A DNA stretch of 64,000 bases, from the NCBI RefSeq assembly GCF_900103845.1, contig NZ_FNIJ01000025.1, positions 1 through 64,000 of the forward strand. Direction: 5' to 3'. How positions within the stretch are numbered: the stretch's first letter is position 1; each line of letters starts with the position of its first letter. This document shows positions 52,155-63,423 of this stretch, piece after piece. The position numbers and the translations under genes were made by a program. Origin of the DNA: Pseudomonas jinjuensis. GTDB taxonomy: Bacteria > Pseudomonadota > Gammaproteobacteria > Pseudomonadales > Pseudomonadaceae. The notes under the pieces are model-generated. The model had not been told where the DNA came from, made no database searches, and was given only the letters and a program-made list of their open reading frames with translations.

Positions 52155-52180
52155 GGGAACTCCTTGGTCGTCGGAACGGC

Positions 52181-52567
52181 TTAAAGCAGGCCTTTCTTCT
52201 GCTTGTAATCGCGCACGGCCGCCTTGATGGCGTCCTCGGCGAGTACCGAGCAGTGGATTTTCACCGGCGGCAGGGCCAGCTCTTCGGCGATGGTGGTGTT
52301 CTTGATCGACTCCGCCTCGTCCAGGGTCTTGCCCTTCATCCACTCGGTGGCGAGGGAACTGGAGGCGATCGCGGAACCGCAGCCGTAGGTCTTGAACTTG
52401 GCGTCTTCGATCACGCCCTGTTCGTTGACCTTGATCTGCAGGCGCATGACATCGCCGCAGGCCGGCGCGCCGACCATGCCGGTGCCGACATTCGGGTCCT
52501 CGGCGTCGAGCTTGCCGACGTTGCGCGGGTTTTCGTAGTGGTCGATGACCTTTTCACTGTACGACAT
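52181..52567 (-). CDS. iscU: Fe-S cluster scaffold IscU
   Basis: The 128-residue scaffold has the three cluster cysteines Cys37 (APACGDVM, with Asp39), Cys63 ([10 protein letters not shown]) and Cys106 ([12 protein letters not shown]). The HscA-recognition motif LPPVK is at residues 99-103. Length and motif spacing match E. coli IscU. It is positioned after iscS. Confidence 0.98.
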   Translation of the reverse strand: MSYSEKVIDHYENPRNVGKLDAEDPNVGTGMVGAPACGDVMRLQIKVNEQGVIEDAKFKTYGCGSAIASSSLATEWMKGKTLDEAESIKNTTIAEELALPPVKIHCSVLAEDAIKAAVRDYKQKKGLL

Positions 52568-52593
52568 GGCTAATCCTCACTTCGCGGGGCGGG

Positions 52594-53808
52594 TCAGTGT
52601 GCCTGCCATTCGACCTTGGACAGGTCGACACCCTCTTTGAACATATCCCACAGCGGCGACAGTTCGCGCAGCTTGGAAACGGCATTGACCACCTTGTCGG
52701 CGGCATAGTCGACTTCTTCTTCGGTGGTGAAGCGACCGAAGGTGAAGCGGATGGAGCTGTGCGCCAGTTCGTCGTTGCGGCCCAGGGCGCGCAGGACGTA
52801 GGACGGCTCGAGGGAGGCGGAGGTGCAGGCCGAACCGGAAGAGACCGCGAGGTCCTTCAGGGCCATGATCAGCGACTCGCCTTCGACGTAGTTGAAGCTG
52901 ACGTTCAGGTTGTGCGGCACGCGGGCGGTCAGGCTGCCGTTCACGTACAGCTCTTCCAGGCCCTGGATCTGCTCGTAGAAGCGGTCGCGCAGGGCGAGGA
53001 TGCGCTGGTTTTCCTGGTGCATTTCTTCCTTGGCGATGCGGAATGCCTCGCCCATGCCGACGATCTGGTGGGTCGCCAGGGTGCCCGAACGCATGCCGCG
53101 CTCATGGCCACCGCCGTGGGTCTGCGCCTCGAGGCGGACGCGCGGCTTGCGACGCACGTAGAGCGCGCCGATGCCCTTGGGACCGTAGGTCTTGTGGGCG
53201 GAGAAGGACATCAGGTCGACCTTGAGCTTCTCCAGGTCGATGTCCACCTTGCCGGTGGACTGGGCAGCGTCGACGTGGAACAGGATGCCGCGGGAGCGGG
53301 TCAGCTCGCCGATGGCAGCGATGTCGTTGACGGTGCCGATCTCGTTGTTCACGTGCATGACCGAAACCAGGATGGTGTCGTCACGCAGCGCGGCCTCGAC
53401 CTGGGCCGGAGTGATCAGGCCGTCTTCGGTCGGGTCGAGATAGGTCACTTCGAAGCCTTCGCGCTCGAGCTGGCGGCAGGTGTCCAGCACCGCCTTGTGC
53501 TCGATCTTCGAGGTGACGATGTGCTTGCCCTTGCCGGCGTAGAAGTGCGCGACACCCTTGATCGCCAGGTTGTCGGACTCGGTGGCGCCGGAGGTCCAGA
53601 CGATCTCGCGCGGATCGGCATTAACCAGTTCGGCGACCTGGCGGCGGGCGTTTTCCACCGCTTCCTCGGCCTTCCAGCCGAACACGTGGGAACGCGAGGC
53701 CGGGTTGCCGAAATTGCCGTCCACCAGCAGGCAGTCAGCCATTTTCTGAGCGACACGCGGATCCACCGGGGTCGTGGCGGAGTAGTCGAGGTAAATCGGC
53801 AATTTCAT
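52594..53808 (-). CDS. iscS: Cysteine desulfurase IscS
   Basis: PLP enzyme providing sulfur from cysteine to IscU and tRNA thiolation. The 404-residue protein begins [20 protein letters not shown]. The PLP lysine is in [17 protein letters not shown], and the active cysteine loop is [20 protein letters not shown]. The C-terminal [20 protein letters not shown] and VEWQAH end are as in E. coli IscS. It lies 28 bp after iscR. Confidence 0.98.
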   Translation of the reverse strand: MKLPIYLDYSATTPVDPRVAQKMADCLLVDGNFGNPASRSHVFGWKAEEAVENARRQVAELVNADPREIVWTSGATESDNLAIKGVAHFYAGKGKHIVTSKIEHKAVLDTCRQLEREGFEVTYLDPTEDGLITPAQVEAALRDDTILVSVMHVNNEIGTVNDIAAIGELTRSRGILFHVDAAQSTGKVDIDLEKLKVDLMSFSAHKTYGPKGIGALYVRRKPRVRLEAQTHGGGHERGMRSGTLATHQIVGMGEAFRIAKEEMHQENQRILALRDRFYEQIQGLEELYVNGSLTARVPHNLNVSFNYVEGESLIMALKDLAVSSGSACTSASLEPSYVLRALGRNDELAHSSIRFTFGRFTTEEEVDYAADKVVNAVSKLRELSPLWDMFKEGVDLSKVEWQAH

Positions 53809-53836
53809 CAGGTAACTCCTACAGGCTGGCGTTCGC

Positions 53837-54328
53837 TCAATCGATGGCGGACGCTTCTATCTTGTCGAGGCGTGGCGTCTTGCTGGAACAGCGGCGCTCG
53901 TCCTGGCGCTGGGCGACCTCTTGGACCTCACGGCGCTCGACCAGGTCGGCGAGGCTGATGCCGCTGAGGAACTCATGAATCTGCTGGCTGAGATCGCACC
54001 ACAGGTGGTGCGTCAGGCAGGTGTCGCCCGAATGGCAATCGCCCTGCCCCTGGCAGCGCGTTGCGTCGACCGACTCGTTGACCGCATCGATCACCTGGGC
54101 GACGTGGATGACGGCCATGTCACGGGAAAGCTGGTAGCCACCTCCCGGTCCGCGAACGCTGACGACCAGATTGCCACGGCGCAATTTGGCGAACAGCTGC
54201 TCGAGATAGGAAAGGGAGATGCCCTGGCGCTCCGAGATATCCGCAAGAGATACCGGGCCGCGCTGAGCATGCAACGCCAGATCGAGCATGGCGGTTACGG
54301 CATAGCGGCCTTTGGTGGTCAATCGCAT
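53837..54328 (-). CDS. iscR: Fe-S-sensing transcription regulator IscR
   Basis: Rrf2-family regulator that represses isc when it carries a 2Fe-2S cluster. The ATG at 54328 gives 163 residues with an N-terminal winged helix ([51 protein letters not shown]). The cluster ligands are Cys92, Cys98, Cys104 and His107 ([20 protein letters not shown]). It is the first gene of the isc operon and has an autoregulatory IscR box upstream. Confidence 0.97.
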   Translation of the reverse strand: MRLTTKGRYAVTAMLDLALHAQRGPVSLADISERQGISLSYLEQLFAKLRRGNLVVSVRGPGGGYQLSRDMAVIHVAQVIDAVNESVDATRCQGQGDCHSGDTCLTHHLWCDLSQQIHEFLSGISLADLVERREVQEVAQRQDERRCSSKTPRLDKIEASAID

Positions 54329-54363
54329 GGGGAATTCCCGAGAAAATCGCTGGACTGGCGCAA

Positions 54364-54392
54364 GTATCACTTTTCCCGACTATTTAAGTCAA
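54364..54392 (-). promoter_or_regulatory. isc operon promoter
   Basis: Minus strand TTGACT (54392-54387), 17-base spacer, TGATAC (54369-54364). The expected start is about 30 bases before the iscR ATG. The -35 lies within the IscR box. Confidence 0.75.
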
Positions 54393-54396
54393 CTAT
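54372..54396 (-). promoter_or_regulatory. IscR type 1 binding site
   Basis: Minus-strand ATAGTTGACTTAAATAGTCG, followed by GG, fits the first 19 positions of the 25-base type 1 IscR consensus (ATASYYGACTRWWWYAGTC) except one, T instead of R at position 11. It overlaps the -35 element, as expected for repression by holo-IscR. Confidence 0.75.
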
Positions 54397-54472
54397 AAGA
54401 CCTATCAAAATACTCGGAATTAGCCAGCCCACGAACGGCGCGGGATTCTAGCAGACCGCGCCGGGCGGCGCA

Positions 54473-55249
54473 TCACTGCGCCGCCTTGTCCTCGGCATCC
54501 TTGACGCCGGCGAAGTCCTCGTCGCGCAGCGCCGGAAGCTCCTTGGCGGAATAGCCGCAGCCCAGGGTGGACAGGGCCTTGCCCATGTCTTCCAGGCGCC
54601 CGTCGACGGCCTGCAGGTGGTCGAGCAACTGACCGATGGCACGCGCCACCGGGTCGGGCATGTCCTCGGTCACGCCGTAGGCGTCGAAGCCGATCTTCTC
54701 GGCCATGGCCTGGCGCTTGGCCTGCAGCTCGTCGTCGGCCTTCATGATGATGCGTCCCGGAATGCCGACCACGGTCGCCCCCGGGGGAACTTCCTTGGTC
54801 ACCACGGCGTTCGAGCCGACCTTGGCGCCCGCGCCCACGGTGAACGGGCCGAGCACCTTGGCGCCGGCGCCGACCACCACCCCGTCGTCCAGGGTCGGGT
54901 GGCGCTTGCCCTTGTTCCAGCTGGTGCCGCCGAGGGTCACGCCCTGGTAGAGGGTGACGTCGTTGCCGATCTCCGCGGTCTCGCCGATGACGATGCCCAT
55001 GCCGTGGTCGATGAAGAACCGCCGGCCGATCTTCGCGCCCGGGTGGATCTCGATGCCGGTCAGCCAGCGGCCGAAGTTGGACACCAGGCGCGCCAGCCAT
55101 TTCCAGCCGGAGGTCCACAGCAGATGGGCCAGGCGGTGCAGCCACACCGCATGCAGGCCCGGATAGCAGGTGAGCACCTCGAAGGCATTGCGCGCTGCCG
55201 GGTCGCGATGGAATACGCTCTGGATATCTTCGCGCACACGCTCAAACAT
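54473..55249 (-). CDS. cysE: Serine O-acetyltransferase
   Basis: Acetylates serine for cysteine synthesis. The ATG at 55249 (GGAGTGATGAAG upstream) gives 258 residues. The N-terminal helical domain is followed by the left-handed beta helix ([60 protein letters not shown]). The catalytic Asp-His pair is in [12 protein letters not shown]. It overlaps the trmJ end by eight bases and lies upstream of iscR, so cysteine supply sits next to its use in Fe-S assembly. Confidence 0.96.
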   Translation of the reverse strand: MFERVREDIQSVFHRDPAARNAFEVLTCYPGLHAVWLHRLAHLLWTSGWKWLARLVSNFGRWLTGIEIHPGAKIGRRFFIDHGMGIVIGETAEIGNDVTLYQGVTLGGTSWNKGKRHPTLDDGVVVGAGAKVLGPFTVGAGAKVGSNAVVTKEVPPGATVVGIPGRIIMKADDELQAKRQAMAEKIGFDAYGVTEDMPDPVARAIGQLLDHLQAVDGRLEDMGKALSTLGCGYSAKELPALRDEDFAGVKDAEDKAAQ

Positions 55250-56021
55250 CTTCATCACTCCGCTTGTAGGACACACCACGTGCAACTTTCTGCGTTTCGG
55301 TAAGGATACCGCGCAGGATATTCATCTCCAGCTTGCTGATGCCGCTGCGCCCATACAGGCGTCGCAGACGGGACATCAGATGTCGCGGCTTCTCCGGGTC
55401 GAGGAAGCCGATGTCCACCAGCGTCCTTTCCAGATGCTCGTAGTACAGCTCCAGCTCGTCGGCCGTGGCCGGCTGGCTGTTGAGCATGGCGGTGGTTTCC
55501 AGCTTCTCCACCTTGGTCGGCTGCCCCTCGGCGGCCAGCCAGGCCATGCGCACCTCGTAGGCCAGCACCTGCACCGCGGTCGCCAGGTTCAGCGAGCTGA
55601 ACTCCGGGTTCGCCGGGATATGCACATGGTACTGGCAACGCTGCAATTCCTCGTTGGTCAGGCCGGCGTACTCGCGACCGAACACCAGCGCCACCTCGCC
55701 GCCCTGCTCCGCATGCTGCAGGGTGGTGGTCGCGCACTCGCGCGGATCGAGCAGCGGCCAGGGAATGCGCCGGTCCCGCGCACTGGTGCCGAGCACCAGG
55801 CTGCAGCCCGTCAGCGCTTCCTCAAGGGTCGGCACCACCTGCGCCGAGTCGAGGATGTCGGTCGCCCCCGAAGCGCGGGCAACCGCCTCGCTGCTGGGGA
55901 AATCCTCCGGCTCCACCAGCACCAGGCGCGACAAGCCCATGTTCTTCATCGCACGGGCCGCGCCGCCGATATTGCCGGGATGGCTGGTATTGACCAGCAC
56001 CACACGAATTCTGTCGAGCAA
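55242..56021 (-). CDS. trmJ: tRNA (cytidine/uridine-2'-O-)-methyltransferase TrmJ
   Basis: SPOUT methylase for ribose 32 of several tRNAs. The 259-residue protein starts at a TTG (56021): [20 protein letters not shown] is the conserved N-terminus, and a GGAG lies about 11 bases upstream, so the rare start is likely real. Knot motifs include [19 protein letters not shown] and [20 protein letters not shown]. The C-terminal extension ([20 protein letters not shown]) is typical of TrmJ. It is divergent from suhB and overlaps cysE. Confidence 0.95.
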   Translation of the reverse strand: MLDRIRVVLVNTSHPGNIGGAARAMKNMGLSRLVLVEPEDFPSSEAVARASGATDILDSAQVVPTLEEALTGCSLVLGTSARDRRIPWPLLDPRECATTTLQHAEQGGEVALVFGREYAGLTNEELQRCQYHVHIPANPEFSSLNLATAVQVLAYEVRMAWLAAEGQPTKVEKLETTAMLNSQPATADELELYYEHLERTLVDIGFLDPEKPRHLMSRLRRLYGRSGISKLEMNILRGILTETQKVARGVSYKRSDEDV

Positions 56022-56169
56022 CGCCAGCGCTCTCCACGTAAAGCGAAAAAGGAACGGAATCCTACCGCAGCAGTCGGTCTTGCGCCACGCAAGCGACGGG
56101 CCGCCTCACCCGTGACGCACTTTTCTGCTAGAATGGCCGGCTTTCTTTAACGACCCAGGTGAACTCTCC

Positions 56170-56985
56170 ATGCAGCCTATGCTGAACATCGCCCTGCGCG
56201 CCGCCCGCAGCGCGGGTGAACTGATCTTCCGTTCCATCGAACGCCTGGACAGCCTCTCGGTCAACGAGAAAGACGCCAAAGACTACGTCACCGAAGTCGA
56301 CCGCGCCGCCGAACTGCACATCGTCAGCGCGCTGCGCAAGGCCTACCCGAACCACGGCATCATGGGCGAGGAAGGCGGCCTGCTGGAGGGCTCCGGAGAA
56401 GGCGCCGACTACCTGTGGATCATCGATCCGCTGGACGGCACCACCAACTTTATCCACGGCGTTCCGCACTTCGCGATCAGCATCGCCTGCAAGTACAAGG
56501 GCCGCCTGGAACATGCCGTGGTGCTCGACCCGGTGCGCCAGGAAGAATTCACCGCCAGCCGCGGCCGTGGCGCCGCCCTCAACGGCCGCCGCCTGCGCGT
56601 GAGCAACCGCAAGAGCCTGGAAGGCGCGCTGCTCGGCACCGGCTTCCCGTTCCGCGACGGGCAGATGGACAACCTCGACGCCTACCTCGGCATGTTCCGC
56701 TCGCTGGTCGGCCAGACCGCCGGCATCCGCCGCGCCGGCGCCGCCAGCCTGGACCTGGCCTACGTCGCCGCGGGCCGCTTCGATGCCTTCTGGGAGTTCG
56801 GCCTGTCCGAATGGGACATGGCGGCGGGCGCCCTGCTGGTGCAGGAAGCCGGCGGCCTGGTGAGCGACTTCACCGGCAGCCATGAATTCCTCGAAAAGGG
56901 CCACATCGTGGCCGGCAACACCAAGTGCTTCAAGGCGCTGCTGACCAGCATCCAGCCGCACCTGCCGCCGTCGCTGAAGCGCTGA
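56170..56985 (+). CDS. suhB: Inositol-1-monophosphatase family protein SuhB
   Basis: The 271-residue protein has the Mg-dependent phosphatase motifs KDYVTEVDRAAE, GEEGG, WIIDPLDGTTNFIHGVPHFA and EWDMAAGALLVQEAGG. In gammaproteobacteria SuhB acts in rRNA transcription antitermination with Nus factors, and in P. aeruginosa it affects virulence gene expression. Active-site residues look intact. It is divergent from trmJ and ends with a strong bidirectional terminator. Confidence 0.96.
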   Translation: MQPMLNIALRAARSAGELIFRSIERLDSLSVNEKDAKDYVTEVDRAAELHIVSALRKAYPNHGIMGEEGGLLEGSGEGADYLWIIDPLDGTTNFIHGVPHFAISIACKYKGRLEHAVVLDPVRQEEFTASRGRGAALNGRRLRVSNRKSLEGALLGTGFPFRDGQMDNLDAYLGMFRSLVGQTAGIRRAGAASLDLAYVAAGRFDAFWEFGLSEWDMAAGALLVQEAGGLVSDFTGSHEFLEKGHIVAGNTKCFKALLTSIQPHLPPSLKR

Positions 56986-57000
56986 GGCGACCGCGCAAAA

Positions 57001-57030
57001 AGAAACCCGGCCTTGGCCGGGTTTCTTTTT
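57001..57030. terminator. Bidirectional terminator between suhB and the glycine-zipper gene
   Basis: AGAAACCCGGCC-TT-GGCCGGGTTTCT with A run before and T run after, in the gap between two convergent genes. It serves suhB on plus and the glycine-zipper gene on minus. Confidence 0.9.
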
Positions 57031-57044
57031 GCCTGCGGAAAAGA

Positions 57045-57596
57045 TCATTCCATCGGACGCTGCTGCGGATCGAGCAGCACCAGCTGGCCGTCCCGCACCG
57101 GGATCTGCGCGCCCGGATCGTGATCCATGCGCACCTGGCCGGCCTTGCCGTCCAGCAGGTACTTCACGTCGTAGCCGACGACTTTCTCGCTGGTATCGTG
57201 AACCGTGCTGCAGCGGGTCTCGGTGGTGGTGTAGGTATCACGCTGCTGCATGCCCTCCTGCACCTTGTTGCCCGCATAACCGCCGCCGACGGCGCCCGCC
57301 ACGGTGGCGATCTTCTTGCCGGTGCCGCCGCCGATCTGGTTGCCCAGCAGGCCGCCAGCGATGGCGCCGATCGCCGTACCGGCGATCTGGTGCTGGTCCT
57401 TCACCGGGCGCTGGTGAGTGACGGTGACGTCCTTGCACACCTCGCGCGGGGTCTTGATGGTCTCCTTGACCGGCTGCACAGCGAGCACCTCGGCGTAGGC
57501 GGGAGCACGGTCGACCAGGCTGTAGGTGGCGACCGCGCCACCCGCCGTGACACCTATTGCGCCCAGCACGGTACCGATGAGCATCGACTTGTTCAC
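57045..57596 (-). CDS. Glycine-zipper 2TM (SlyB-like) envelope protein
   Basis: The GTG at 57596 with AGGAGG five bases upstream gives 183 residues. An N-terminal hydrophobic segment (MLIGTVLGAIGVTAGGAVAT) may be a signal anchor. A glycine-zipper region (GTAIGAIAGGLLGNQIGGGT, VAGAVGGGYAGNKVQEG) forms a tight membrane hairpin, and a beta-rich C-terminus follows (VGYDVKYLLDGKAGQVRMDH). No lipobox cysteine is seen, unlike SlyB. It probably acts in envelope stability. It lies downstream of secF but beyond a terminator. Confidence 0.85.
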   Translation of the reverse strand: MNKSMLIGTVLGAIGVTAGGAVATYSLVDRAPAYAEVLAVQPVKETIKTPREVCKDVTVTHQRPVKDQHQIAGTAIGAIAGGLLGNQIGGGTGKKIATVAGAVGGGYAGNKVQEGMQQRDTYTTTETRCSTVHDTSEKVVGYDVKYLLDGKAGQVRMDHDPGAQIPVRDGQLVLLDPQQRPME

Positions 57597-57691
57597 ATGA
57601 ACCTCCTGACTTGATTCGGGACCTCGCCCTATTCCTGGCCTTGGAGTGAAAAAGGCGTCGGAAAGTTCCATATTTCTCGTCTGAAAATGCC

Positions 57692-57722
57692 CAGAAACAG
57701 AAACTCCCGCCGAAGCGGGAGT
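57692..57722 (-). terminator. Intrinsic terminator of yajC-secD-secF
   Basis: On the minus strand ACTCCCGC-TTCG-GCGGGAGT is followed by TTCTGTTTCTGG. It begins 27 bases after the secF stop codon. Confidence 0.8.
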
Positions 57723-57749
57723 CCTGTTGATAGCTGAAAGCGGAGGGCG

Positions 57750-58667
57750 TCAGGGACGCTCGTCGACTTCCTTGGTCTGCGGCGGAATCAGATCCTCGGG
57801 AGCCAGCTTCAGCCAGATCAGCACCACGTTGGCGATGTAGATCGACGAGTAGGTGCCCGCCAGCACGCCGACGAACAGCGCGATGGAGAAGCCGAACAGG
57901 TTGTCGCCGGCGAAGAACAGCAGCGCGACGATCGCCAGCAGGGTAGAGATCGAGGTCGCCATGGTCCGCAGCAGGGTCTGCGAGGTCGAGATGTTGATGT
58001 TCTCGATCAGGCTGGCCTTGCGCAGCACCCGGAAGTTCTCGCGGATACGGTCGAACACCACGATGGTGTCGTTCAGCGAGTAGCCGATGATCGCCAGCAC
58101 CGAGGCCAGCACGGTGAGATCGAAGGTGATCTGGAAGAACGACAGGATGCCCATGGTGACGATGACGTCGTGCACCAGCGAGACGATGGCGCCCACGGCG
58201 AACTTCCACTGGAAGCGGAAGCCGACGTAGACCAGGATGCCGCCCAGGGCCAGCAGCATGCCCAGGCCACCCTGGTCACGCAGCTCTTCACCCACCTGCG
58301 GACCGACGTACTCCACCCGCTTCAGGCTGGCCGGGTTCTGCGCATCGGCCGCCTGGAGGGCGCTGGCGACCTTCTTGCCGAGTTCCGGGTCCTCGCTGGG
58401 CATGCGCACCAGCACGTCGCGGGTGTCGCCGAAGCTCTGCACCACGGCTTCACCGTAGCCCGCCCCGACCAGCTGCTCACGCACCTTGCCGAGGTCGGCG
58501 GGCTGCTCGTAGTTCAGCTCGATCAGCGTACCGCCGGTGAAGTCCAGGCCGAAGTTGATGCCCTTGGTGAACCAGCTGAACAGCGCGAGCAGGGTCAGGG
58601 CGAGGGTGGCGGCGAACGCAACGTTGCGCACGCCCATGAAATTGATGGTTCCGATCTTGACTTTCAT
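57750..58667 (-). CDS. secF: Protein-export membrane protein SecF
   Basis: With SecD it uses the proton gradient to pull exported proteins out of SecYEG. The 305-residue protein has six membrane helices: the first followed by the periplasmic loop (INFGLDFTGGTLIELNYEQP), and the conserved TM4-5 region GYSLNDTIVVFDRIRENFR. The C-terminus (APEDLIPPQTKEVDERP) is cytoplasmic. It lies 15 bp after secD. Confidence 0.97.
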   Translation of the reverse strand: MKVKIGTINFMGVRNVAFAATLALTLLALFSWFTKGINFGLDFTGGTLIELNYEQPADLGKVREQLVGAGYGEAVVQSFGDTRDVLVRMPSEDPELGKKVASALQAADAQNPASLKRVEYVGPQVGEELRDQGGLGMLLALGGILVYVGFRFQWKFAVGAIVSLVHDVIVTMGILSFFQITFDLTVLASVLAIIGYSLNDTIVVFDRIRENFRVLRKASLIENINISTSQTLLRTMATSISTLLAIVALLFFAGDNLFGFSIALFVGVLAGTYSSIYIANVVLIWLKLAPEDLIPPQTKEVDERP

Positions 58668-58682
58668 ATGACAGCCCCCGCC

Positions 58683-60545
58683 TTAGATCCACAGCTTCTT
58701 GAAGTCGCGCCCACCGAAGATCAGGTTGACCATTGCGCGGGTGACCATGATGGCCGTGAACATCGAGGTGAGGATGCCGAGCGACATGGTGACGGCGAAG
58801 CCCTTCACCGGACCGGTACCCATGGCGTAGAGGATGCCGCCCACCAGCAGCGACGTCAGGTTGGCGTCGACGATGGCGGTGAAGGCGCGATCGAAGCCTT
58901 CATGGATCGCCCGCTGCACGGACATGCCATTGGCCAGCTCCTCGCGGATCCGCGAGAAGATCAGCACGTTGGCGTCCACCGCCATGCCCATGGTCAGCAC
59001 GATACCGGCGATGCCGGGCAGCGTCAGGGTGGCCCCGAGGATCGACATCAGCGCCACCAGCAGCACCATGTTGAAGGCCAGCGCCACGGTAGCGATGAGA
59101 CCGAAGAACATGTAGATGACGATGATGAACACCGACACGAAGAGCATGCCCCAGAGGGAAGCGTCGACACCCTTGGCGATGTTGTCGGCACCCAGGCTCG
59201 GGCCGATGGTGCGTTCCTCGGCGAAGTACATCGGCGCGGCCAGGCCACCGGCGCGCAGCAGCAGGGCCAGTTCGGACGATTCGCCCGGCGCGTCGAGGCC
59301 GGTGATGCGGAACTGGTTGCCGAGCGGCGACTGGATGGTCGCCAGGCTGATGATCTTCTTCTCTTCCTTGAACGCCGGAACCGCGACTTCCTGCTCGACG
59401 CCGTCGACCACCTGCCTGGTATAGCGGGTGATCGGCTTCTGCTCGATGAACACCACGGCCATGCTGCGGCCGACGTTGTTGCGGGTGGCACGGTTCATCA
59501 GCTCGCCGCCATGGCCATCCAGACGGATGTTGACCTGCGGGCGACCGTTCTCGTCGTAGCTGGCGCTGGCATCGGTGACCTGGTCACCGGTGATGATCAC
59601 GCCGCGCTCCAGCTGGACCGGCGGACGGCGCGGCTCGCGGAACTCGAAGGTCTCGGTGGAGGAGCGCAGCGCATCCGGCTCGGCGGCCAGGCGGAACTCC
59701 AGGTTGGCGGTCTTGCCGAGAATCCGCTTGGCCTCGGCGGTGTCCTGCACGCCGGGCAGCTCGACCACGATGCGGTTGGCGCCCTGGCGCTGCACCAGCG
59801 GCTCGGACACACCCAGCTCGTTGACGCGGTTGCGGACGGTGGTGAGGTTCTGCTTGATCGAGTATTCGCGGATTTCCGCCAGCTTGGCGGGCGTCATGCT
59901 CAGGCGCAGGACCTGCATGTCGTTGCGCTCGGCCTGGGTCACCTCGAAATCGCGGAAGTCCCTGGCGATCAGCGCGCGGGCCTTGTCCAGCTGCTCCTCT
60001 TCGGTGAAGCCGAGCTGGATGGCGCGATCCTGCACCGGCAGGCTGCGGTAGCGCAGGCGCTCCTTGCGCAGGGCGCTCTTCACTTCGCTCTCGTAGACCT
60101 TCAGGCGCGCATCGACGGCCTTGTCCATGTCCACTTCGAGCAGGAAGTGCACGCCACCGGACAGGTCCAGGCCGAGCTTCATCGGGCTGGCGGCCAGCTT
60201 GCGCAGCCAGTCCGGAGTGGTCTGGGCGAGGTTCAGGGCGACCACGTAGTCGTCGCCCAGCGCGCGGCGGACGATGTCCTTGGCCGGCAGCTGGTCTTCC
60301 TGGCGGACCAGGCGGATCAGCGCGCTGCTCTTGCCGACGGAGCCGGCCTTGACGGCGATGTTGGCGTCGGCCAGAGCCTTGCTGGCCTTGTCCACGTCGG
60401 CCTGGGTGATGCTCAGCGCGGTGCTCGCGCCGCTGATCTGGATGGCCGGATCGTCGGGATAAAGGTTGGGCGCGGAATAGATGAAGCCGACGGTGAGAAC
60501 CGCCAGGATCAGCAGATACTTCCACAGGGGATATTTGTTGAGCAT
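58683..60545 (-). CDS. secD: Protein-export membrane protein SecD
   Basis: The 620-residue subunit has a first membrane helix (MLNKYPLWKYLLILAVLTVG), a large periplasmic domain with LGLDLSGGVHFLLEVDMDKA and the P1 head, and a C-terminal five-helix bundle (GMLFVSVFIIVIYMFFGLIA, GIAGIVLTMGMAVDANVLIF) that includes the proton-path aspartate of AVDANVLIFSRIREE. Length is as in other pseudomonads. It lies between yajC and secF. Confidence 0.97.
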   Translation of the reverse strand: MLNKYPLWKYLLILAVLTVGFIYSAPNLYPDDPAIQISGASTALSITQADVDKASKALADANIAVKAGSVGKSSALIRLVRQEDQLPAKDIVRRALGDDYVVALNLAQTTPDWLRKLAASPMKLGLDLSGGVHFLLEVDMDKAVDARLKVYESEVKSALRKERLRYRSLPVQDRAIQLGFTEEEQLDKARALIARDFRDFEVTQAERNDMQVLRLSMTPAKLAEIREYSIKQNLTTVRNRVNELGVSEPLVQRQGANRIVVELPGVQDTAEAKRILGKTANLEFRLAAEPDALRSSTETFEFREPRRPPVQLERGVIITGDQVTDASASYDENGRPQVNIRLDGHGGELMNRATRNNVGRSMAVVFIEQKPITRYTRQVVDGVEQEVAVPAFKEEKKIISLATIQSPLGNQFRITGLDAPGESSELALLLRAGGLAAPMYFAEERTIGPSLGADNIAKGVDASLWGMLFVSVFIIVIYMFFGLIATVALAFNMVLLVALMSILGATLTLPGIAGIVLTMGMAVDANVLIFSRIREELANGMSVQRAIHEGFDRAFTAIVDANLTSLLVGGILYAMGTGPVKGFAVTMSLGILTSMFTAIMVTRAMVNLIFGGRDFKKLWI

Positions 60546-60609
60546 GACACCGCCCGTTTATGACGCGGGGCGCTTCATGCGCCCCGTCGGTAGTTATATC
60601 GGTACTGGA

Positions 60610-60951
60610 TCAGATGGCCTTCAGAGTGCCCTTCGGCAGGGTCGCGGCGATGGCGCCCTTCTGGAACTTCAGCTCGACGTTGGCAGCAACCTCGACCACG
60701 ACGAAATCGTCGGCGACCTTGATCACCTTGCCGGCGATGCCAGCCGAGGTGACCACCTCGTCGCCCTTCTGCAGAGCGGACAGCAGGTTCTTGTGCTCCT
60801 TGTTCCGCTTGGCCTGGGGGCGCCAGATCATCAGGTAGAAGATGACCAGGAAACCAACCAGGAACACCCACTCGAAACCGGTGCCGGCCGGGCCGGCGGC
60901 GGCAGCGGCCGGAGCGGTGTCGGCGAAGGCGGCGGGAATCAGAAAGCTCAT
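60610..60951 (-). CDS. yajC: Sec translocon accessory protein YajC
   Basis: A 113-residue, single-span inner-membrane protein: the helix WVFLVGFLVIFYLMIWRPQA is followed by the conserved RPQAKRNKEHKNLLSALQKG and the soluble segment DEVVTSAGIAGKVIKVADDF. The ATG at 60951 gives the N-terminus MSFLIPAAFADTAPAAAAAG. It is the first gene of the yajC-secD-secF unit and follows tgt by 33 bp. Confidence 0.96.
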   Translation of the reverse strand: MSFLIPAAFADTAPAAAAAGPAGTGFEWVFLVGFLVIFYLMIWRPQAKRNKEHKNLLSALQKGDEVVTSAGIAGKVIKVADDFVVVEVAANVELKFQKGAIAATLPKGTLKAI

Positions 60952-60984
60952 TGAAAACTCCTGTGGCAAATACTTGAAATGAGG

Positions 60985-63159
<2,175 letters not shown>

Positions 63160-63223
63160 GGGGGACTATCTCGAAGGGCCGCATATCTTAAAGGAATTGC
63201 GTTTTTCTGACCACGCGCGCCGA

Positions 63224-63252
63224 TTGACCGGCGCAGAGCCGCTCCCTATACT
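63224..63252 (+). promoter_or_regulatory. Promoter of tRNA-Leu(CAA)
   Basis: TTGACC, 17-base spacer, TATACT. The -10 ends 11 bases before the tRNA 5' end, leaving a leader of only a few nucleotides. A GC-rich discriminator (CCGCCGCC) follows, as in stringently controlled stable-RNA promoters. Confidence 0.75.
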
Positions 63253-63263
63253 CCGCCGCCATT

Positions 63264-63350
63264 GCCTCGGTGGCGGAATCGGTAGACGCGGCGGATTCAA
63301 AATCCGTTTCTGGCGACAGAGTGAGAGTTCGAGTCTCTCCCGAGGCACCA
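63264..63350 (+). tRNA. tRNA-Leu (anticodon CAA)
   Basis: An 87-base class II tRNA with encoded CCA. The acceptor arms GCCTCGG and CCGAGGC pair. The anticodon stem GCGGA/TCCGT frames the loop TTCAAAA, giving anticodon CAA for UUG codons. A long variable arm and the T loop GTTCGAGTC are present. Confidence 0.97.
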
Positions 63351-63363
63351 AAAACACCAGAAG

Positions 63364-63386
63364 AACCCGCCTCGGCGGGTTTTTTC
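63364..63386 (+). terminator. Intrinsic terminator after tRNA-Leu
   Basis: AACCCGCC-TC-GGCGGGTT followed by TTTTC, 13 bases after the tRNA 3' end. Confidence 0.88.
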
Positions 63387-63423
63387 ATGCCCGCGTGTTT
63401 TTCGCGCCGCGCAGGGGAATGCC

